The translations under genes were made by a program, and so were the position numbers. The notes below the pieces were generated by a model. That model worked only from the letters and a program-made list of their open reading frames with translations. It did not search any database and was not told where the DNA came from. From Psococerastis gibbosa (lineage: Eukaryota > Arthropoda > Insecta > Psocodea > Psocidae), in NCBI GenBank assembly GCA_963971405.1, contig OZ020490.1:8666874-8730873 (forward strand): a DNA stretch of 64,000 nt, written 5' to 3'. This document shows positions 39,201-48,200 of this stretch, one piece after another; the stretch's first letter is position 1; each line of letters starts with the position of its first letter.

Positions 39201-42200
39201 TTTTTAGGAAAAACACTAATTTTAGGGGATACGCAATAAATCTACTAATGCATTAAAATAGGGGTTCAAAAATTGCCAAGTACCCTATTATGATATTGGG
39301 TTTGCTTAATTTCAGAAATCCGACCCAATCCATATTCTAAGTATAGGCGTAAAAGATCAGAAGGACACTGAAGATAGGATACTCAGTGAGAGGTTCACAG
39401 AGTGGACGCAGGCCATGAAAGCCGAGCTTACAGAGCGGGGTATTCGGCGTGTCACTTTTTTAGTTCTAAACAAGTGAGTATAATACAATGGGTTTTTTAA
39501 TCTTCCTAAGGTTTTACACCATTGATGGAGAAGATAGCTATAAGGAGACTGCCATTGGCGAATGTGTATAAGCTGTGCTGAAAGTCATTTAATAACTCAT
39601 AGACACCACACTTCGTCACGTGGTCACGAACAGAAAAGACTATAAAATACTAGCGGCTGAAATGAAGTTCACCCGAACAGACGATTTTACAGATTACACT
39701 ACACTTATTGCTACCCAATTTATACGTAGTATAAGGAAAGCTTTGTGATGGTCGAAATTTTCGATTCCGAGATTTCAACGGATTTACACGTTTTAAGGTC
39801 CCAGGAACTAAAAAAAGCGGTTTTTACGAAATGTCTGTCGTTCTGTCTGTCTGTCTGTGCGTCGATTTCCGGGCAAACTACTCGGTCAATTTTGATGAAA
39901 TTTGGCATGTAGGTTCACAAAAATCATGCCTCGGAACAATTTTTTTTTATTTGGGGCTAACTTAATTTGGGGGGGTTTTATTCTCAAAAAACTCCAAAAA
40001 CGTCTAAAAAAATTATTTCTCAAAAACGGCTCTAACGATTTCTTTTAAATTCTCATATATTGTAGACGTTATTAATGTTAACGAAATGCGGGGGGGGGGG
40101 GGGTCGCTTGCCCCTTGATAGGTTGCTTCTGGGGGTAAAAAAATAAAAATAACTAAATTTTAATGACAAATGACTAAAAAATAATTTTTCTGCGAAACCT
40201 TTCTATCGATGATTTCTACCTTCAGGTATGTTTTAGGTGTTAAATTGAGTAACGAAACCATACAGGTTGCATTCCCAGAAAAGTATTTGGTTTTGTTCAA
40301 AAAAAATGTTTTTTTGAAAAAATGATAGAAAATTCACGCTCAAATGCATTGCGTGCCCTGCCAGTATTGCTGTGTGGTAATGTGTTGGTCTGACCTATCT
40401 AGAATTTACCTCACCTCCAGTGACGTCAGGTGGACAACCCCCCCCCCCCCCCCCCCCCCCCGGATATCGGAAATTTAACCATAGGATAATTATTTACCAT
40501 GAAATTACTCATTTTCTCTATCTACTAATTTTGATAAATTGGAAAGCATGTTCGACTAAACTCGGACCGGTTCTTAAAACTGTAACAGTAGTCCTACTAT
40601 GCCGTTTACAGATTAACTTAAAACCGGGAGTGGAATTGAATTATTCTGAATAAACCCCAATTGATTCATTTGTTTTAAAATTAAGTACAAAATGCTCGGG
40701 AAATACAAATTAATTTAATTGTCGGGATAAATATATACATGGTTGCATAGTTTTCTAATTTAATGAAATACAACTAAACATTGAAAAGTACGGGTTTCAA
40801 TTTTCAATAATTTTAAATGGTTTGTGTAAATCGAAGGGAGAATTTTTTTTAAAAAACTAACAACAAACATAGCGGAGGATCAATTTATTACCGGGCCCCG
40901 GCGCGAAATAGTGTTTTTTTGTTTTTACTTTATAAACTGTACGTCAGGCCTACCTTCTTGTTTTAGTAAACTCTGTACTGCTCTTTTCTGACATGAAAGT
41001 ATTGTTTTAGAAAGCAGTTTCCGCGGTTCTTCACGTTCAGGCAACGAGACGGCTACCTGGAGGACAGGATCTACAGGCATCTGGAACCTGGAATGGCTTT
41101 CCAGCTGGAACTCAATAGGATGCGCACTTATGACCTGGAGGCTCTACCAACAGCCAATCGCAAAATGTACCTGTATTTGGGCAAGGCAAAGGTTGGTTTA
41201 AGCTAGATAACTGAGGGTAGTGTAAATACATGTAGCACCAACAGAAACCGCTTTTTAAATTGTGTCAGTACCAAAGATATAAACTAGAATAGATGGCGCC
41301 TAAGTAATGCTGATAGTGGTGAAGCATAAGGGGAAAAGGCAAAGGTGGGGAAAGGGTGACTGATTTTGTCGGGTTCCAACTAAATAGCCTGTTTTTTCTA
41401 AAGGTTGCATTTTTATTAATTTTTCACCAAGTCAATGACCTTACCATGTTGAACCCATTAGAGCAGAGCATGTTTCAAACTGCGGCAAACTTGGTTGTGT
41501 GTACAGCGCTGGCAGGGGAATGGTAGGACATGATAACGCGCTGAGACTCTACCAATCAGTCTGCGTGCGTGTCGAGTTTTGGTCACCTCCGATTTAATCG
41601 TGTGGCTTTACCCTGTTCCCCGAGAAATGGTTCGGAATCTACTATAATCAGGAGGTCAGTCAACTCCCCTTCCCCCCGAGGGGAAAGAGTCTGCCCTTAG
41701 GGTGCCTCAAGTTAACAAACAGACTCACTCCCCCCGCCAGGCTGACAGGGTTGCTTAAAGCAGAAATGCTGAAAGCAGGCGTTGGAAACAACAACATTCA
41801 TTTTTCACCTGAATATTTGAATTTCTTGGCGGCAGTGGAACGGGGCATTAGATAATTTCGTCAGTAACACATGACCTACCTTTTTTTAATATTTTGAATT
41901 GCTTACGAATATTGTCATATAAAAATATTATTTCAGTAAATTAATCAAATAATTTAATAAGCATGTTGTATTCAACTTTGCATGATTGATTCCAGGTTGC
42001 CAAAGGCCAAGAAGTGACAGACTATCGATTCTTCATCCGTTCGATTATCAGACACTCGGACCTCATAACCAAAGAAGCCTCTTTCGAGTATCTGCAGAAC
42101 GAAGGCGAGCGGGTCTTGTTAGAAGCCATGGACGAATTAGAAGTTGCCTTCAGCCATCCTGCCTCTAAGAGAACTGACTGTAATCATATATTCCTGAATT

Positions 42201-45200
42201 TTGTACCTACTGTTATCATGGATCCGGCCAAGGTAAGTAGTCTCATGTACTAGTTTAGTTTTGTTATGAGTTTGAAACTTATTAAGGTTTTACGTCTCAT
42301 GTGAAAAGGCTTACCACTTGATCGTCTAGACTCAGAGGCCAGGGTAAGTTTCTGGTACCATACAATACTGAATTAATTGTCTTTAAACGTACGGGAACCT
42401 CACCCTAAAAGGAAAGCAAATTGTTTTGGATGCTGTGGGCCGATTTTGGCGATTGGTATTAACTTACTCCTTACACTGTAAACAAACAAATTTTGAATAG
42501 CACTTTCCATTGTAAAAGTATCTTTCTTAAATTTTTAATACCATGGTATTATATTAACCCCGGTATTAAAATCGCCATGATCGGGCCGCAGATGGTACAT
42601 GCATTCATTGATAGACACCTGACGACCTGGCCAAATGATTACCCTCTGAGTGGCAGAACGTTCACCTCCCTCGATCGCTAGCCGAACCCTACTACTACTA
42701 CTGCCTCAGTTGATTGATGCCCTAGGGCGTAAGGGACCGCCAGTAGGCTTAGCTCACAAGGCTCGAAGTAGGTTACATTTCATTGCATGATGTAATGGCT
42801 GCACCTCACTTCCACGTGCTAAAGAAGCACACCTAGTGAGTGATCGCAAACATCTTCGTTGCTTTACAAATTATTTCTATTATTATTACTATTTGGGAAT
42901 TAAATGATTATTATTATTATTTATTCAATACGGTTGTTAAATTTCAAAACAAAATGCTTAGTAAGTATGATATGCTGCAGGGCTCATTAATGCCTTGTAA
43001 AATGTATTGAAATGGTAATTTAAAATTGTTATTAAACTAGACACAACTGCTAATTCCATTCAGATTCAAGCAAGTGTTTGGTAGGGTCTGGCAATCCCAG
43101 CTCGGATGTGCACGATTACTATCATATATAGATAATCATAGCAACTTAGGGGGAATTTGATTGAATTGAAATGAAAAACGTCTTTATATTAGGCGAGCTT
43201 TAGCACCGAAAGGCTACGCTACCAGCTAACCTATAACACTGTATGTGTCCCAACGGATTTCTACAAGCCACGGCAATGGCACCATTACTCCAACTTTTTA
43301 TTATTTTCAGATTGAAGAAAGCGTCACAAGTATGGTGCTCCGCTACGGGCCCCGCCTGTGGAAACTGCGCGTTCTCCAGGCCGAAATCAAAATGACCATC
43401 CGCGCAACGCCCACTAGTCCCACCGAAATCGTCCGCCTATGCTTAGCCAATGACAGTGGCTACTACCTGGACCTCTGTCTCTACAAAGAAATCACCGACC
43501 CGCAAACTGGCGCCATGATGTTCCAAGCGTTCGGCAACAAACAAGGCCCCATGCATGGAATGCACATCACCACTCCCTACATGACCAAAGATTACCTGCA
43601 GCAGAAACGGTTTCAGGCACAAAGTACAGGCACAACGTACGTCTATGATATACCTGATATGTTCCGACAGATGACGGATAAATTGTGGCGGGAGTATATT
43701 GAGGAACGGCCCAATGAGAATTTAGAGGTGCCTAGTCAACTCATAGACTGCGTGGAGTTGGTGCTGGACGGTACGACGAGAATTGTTGAGCAGAAGCGGC
43801 TACCAGGGGAGAATGATGTAGGAATGGTAGCATGGCGGATGACTTTGTACACACCTGAGTATCCGCTAGGCAGGGATATCGTGGTTATTAGTAACGATTT
43901 GACCTTTCTCATGGGATCCTTTAGTATTCGAGAAGACTTGGTATTTGGTCTGGCTAGTGAATACTCGCGGAAACGTAGAATACCACGGATTTACGTTTCC
44001 GTCAACAGTGGCGCTAGAATCGGACTCGCGGATGAGGTGAAGAGTTTGTTTAAGATTGCGTGGGAGGACCCGGAAGATCCAGAAAAGGGTTTTAAGTATC
44101 TGTACCTGACTACCGAGGATTATGCGAAAGTTTCTTCGCTGAACTCAGTGCGCGCCGTTTTGGTTGAGGATGACGGCGAAAGCCGGTATAAAATAACGGA
44201 TATTATTGGTAAAGATGGCGGACTGGGTGTTGAAAATTTGAGCTACGCTGGTTTAATTGCCAGTGAAACATCGTTGGCCTATAAGGATATTGTTACAATG
44301 TCGCTGGTTACTTGTCGGACCATAGGGATTGGCTCGTATTTGGTGCGGCTTGGACAGAGAGTTATACAGATTGATAACTCGCATATTATTCTGACGGGGT
44401 ATAGCGCGCTTAATAAGCTGTTGGGCAGAGAGGTTTATGCGTCGAATAACCAACTGGGCGGCACCCAAATTATGCACCATAACGGCGTTACGCACAAAAC
44501 GGAGCCGCATGACTTGGACGGGATTTACACGATTATAAGATGGTTGTCGTATATACCCAAGGATAAACTGTCTATGGTGCCTATTATAACTCCAGCGGAT
44601 CCCGTTAATAGACACATAACATTTATGCCTACAAAAACGCCGTATGACCCGCGATGGATGTTAGCTGGCCGGCCTGGTCGTAATGATCAGGAATGGGAGT
44701 CGGGCTTCTTAGATCGCGGTAGCTGGAACGAAATTATGGAACCGTGGGCGAGGACGGTGGTCACGGGTCGTGGTAGAATTGGAGGTGTTCCTATAGGTGT
44801 TATCGCGGTCGAGACAAGAACTATGGAGATTACACTGCCGGCGGATCCCGCGAATCCAGACTCGGAGTCAAAGACAATGTCGCAAGCGGGACAGGTTTGG
44901 TTCCCGGACTCGTCCTTCAAGACAGCACAGGCTATTCAAGATTTCGGGAGAGAAGACTTGCCGTTGATTATATTCGCGAACTGGAGAGGTTTCTCCGGCG
45001 GTATGAAAGACATGTACGAGCAGATTGTTAAATTTGGCGCGTATATTGTTGACGGGTTGCGCGAGTATAATCAGCCGATCTTTGTTTACATTCCGCCTAA
45101 CGGTGAGCTACGTGGTGGCGCATGGGCTGTGGTAGATACAAATATTAATCAGAGACATTTAGAGATGTACGCGGATCCGGAGAGTAGAGGGGGAATTTTG

Positions 45201-48200
45201 GAGCCTGAGGGCGTGGTGGAGATCAAGTTCCGGCTGAAGGATCAGGTGAAGTGTATGTTGCGGAATGATGCGGTGTACGCGGCGTTGCAGAAGGAGTTGA
45301 AGGGACTGGGGGAGGAGCTTAAGGAGAAGAGGTCGGAGATCGAGGAGAAGATACGGGTGCGGGAGGAGTATTTAGCGCCCATGTACCATCAGGTGGCCGT
45401 GCAGTTTGCGGATTTGCATGACACGCCGGAGCGGATGCATGAAGTTGGTTGTATACAGGTGAGTGTTTTAAAAAGTTAAGTGACAATAGAAGGGGGGGGG
45501 GGCGGGAAGTATAAAAATCTAATCTAATGAAATATCAATAATCACAATAATTTCCAGACAAGCAGAATTTTTTTTTTTCACTTTTGTTATATTATATATG
45601 TTAGTCCTCGTCGCCATTGTTATATTTTAGTAAATAAAAGTGAACATCAATAAATACCAAATGCATTAATTTATTCTCTCCTTGTGAATCAATTCTATAC
45701 CGAAACAACATGGCTGTTTTTCTTCAATTAAAACCACAGACACATCATATGATCATAACACATCTTTCTACCAATAGATTGCCACCTTTATTGACTTTGA
45801 TTTGTACAAAAAATCTATGGTTGCTTCTGTGATGCAACTGACGAAGTTCTCATGTTAGTTAGTTAGTCGTTCTAAAAATAATTATTTTAAAAATAATAAT
45901 ACAATAGTTATTTAAAGATCGTTTCTTCCATTGAACCGACTTCCTTTTCGTTTACAGGATATTGTTCCATGGCGAACGTCGAGAAAGTTCTTTTACTGGA
46001 GACTGAGAAGGCTACTACTAGAAAATAAGATTAAGAACCGGCTAATAGAGATAATTCCCGAATTAACCGTCGGTCAGGCCTCTGCAATGCTCAGACGTTG
46101 GTTTACTGAGGAAGAAGGCCCATCCAAGGTTTGTAATATTTTTTTTACAATTTCTTTTTTTTGCTGACAGGACTCACTGACTGTCAGTTTTACTGACAGG
46201 GCCTATGATGGCACATACCTTAGAGGAAATGTGGAAAGGCTGCATCCGATTTTGCTGTGATACCTTTTAGAGGTCGAGTTACCCCTTTTTTTATACAGCT
46301 ATCCTGTCTGGAGCAAGACGGTAGACGATGCTCCTCCTGGATGTGCTCCTCTATAAAAATTTTCATGAATTAATATCATAATATCTTGAAGGCGAGTCAT
46401 ATTTTCTATTGGCGTGACATGATAACGCGCTGAGACTAGCAGTCAGTCTAAGTGCGTGTCGAGTCCTGGTCACCGATTTAATCGTGGGCTTTACTATGTT
46501 CCCCAAGTGATTCAGAATCCACTATAATCAGGAGGTCCACGCTGTCAGTCAACTCCCTTTCTCCCTGAGGGGAAGGAGTCAGCCTGTAGGGTGCTTCAAC
46601 AGACTCACACCCCTCGCCAGGCTACTAGGAGATGCTTGAAACCGAAACGCTGAAATCAGGCGTTGGAAAAACAAACAAAACAAATATATTTTCTATTCAT
46701 TTGAACCTAGGTATACTTGTGGGACAACAATGAAGAAATGGTGATGTGGCTGAGCAATCCAGAGACTCAGGCCAAGCTGGAGGAGAAGATGGCGGCTGTT
46801 AAGAAGAGTGCTGTGGTTCAGCAGGTGTTGTCGAGCGTGCAAAACTGTCCGAGCGCGGCTATGGACGCCATCTCGGAAATGTTCCAGGTGCGTTTGCCAA
46901 ACAAAGCAATTGGGCCCAGACCACCTACTTTGCATGCACTGCGATGCACGGCGACAACTAACGACCTTCGGGTCAAAGAATCCTTACCGTGCCATGCATG
47001 GAAAAGCAATTATTTTATTGTATTATTTGTTTAGGGCTAAAGACACAAGGACGATTCGACACGCGCGAGTTGCCGACGTATTAAATAGACTTGGAGAATG
47101 GTTGGTGCAAAACCAAAGAGTCTTAACATTTCTATGAACTGAGGTGTCGAAGATGGCTATTCCACCGACTAATTTGCTTCACTAATCGTGGTGCCGACGT
47201 GGTAGCAGACATCATTAATGAGTCTCTGCCATATTTTAAGCAGACTATTATGTAGATACTTAACTTATCTATTATAAATTAAGTTATAATATGGTAGAGA
47301 CTTATTAATGATGTCTGCTACCACGTCGGCACCACGATTTGTGAACAAAATTGGCTGGTAGAATAGCCGCCGAAGGGAAAATCGTGCACTTCCGTGCTTC
47401 ACGGCAGCTCATGGAAATCTTCGGAGATTGACTCTGGTTTCCTATTTACCCATTTCATTTCATAGGAAAAAACGTTGGCGTGTGTCGCGCGTGCCAGACA
47501 CCTTCAGGCGGGGATTCCACCGACCGGCTAGGGCTAAATACAAAAACGGCAGCAGACATTCAAGACTTAGGCAGGGTTTCCACCGACCTCACATTGCAGA
47601 ATGCCAATGACATTGACAGAAATTAGAATTTTTCTTTTTATAGAAATCTATTAAAATGTTTGTACTTAACATATCCCATGACGCCATTTTATGGAGATTC
47701 ATCTACCTATTGAGATGGCGACCAATGTTCGACTTTCGGAAAATTTCTTCACAACTTTTCATTTCATGACCCCCTGAGCCTAAAACCATCCTCCGTTCAA
47801 AATGTTATGTATATATACATATGTATATCGATTTTAGGAAACACTCCGTAAATATTATCCGATTTGGATGAAACTTGGCACAAAAATTGATCATACAAAT
47901 GTCTTGATCGAGTTCGTTAACCAGCTAGATCCGCTATTTAGTTATAAGATGGCGGCCGATTGAAAACTTATATAATTCATATCTCAGTCAATATTGGTCG
48001 CAGAGGAATGAATTAAAATCTGACTGAAAGATCGTATTATTATCTACGATAATGGTAATCTACACTTTTTACGACAAATTAACGATTTCAAGAGAACGTC
48101 CAGTCAAAGTAAAAATAATTTAATAAGTAAAAGTTCAGAGTCGTCATAGTTAGGAACACAAGAGTGTATTGTGTGTTGATGTTGTGATCGGGAAAATAAT

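Noticed and set aside
43245..43310. Extending the carboxyltransferase exon back to an ATG-type start at 43245
   Set aside because: The sequence before 43311 is intron ending TTATTTTCAG; the previous exon joins in phase to ATT GAA GAA, matching ACC.
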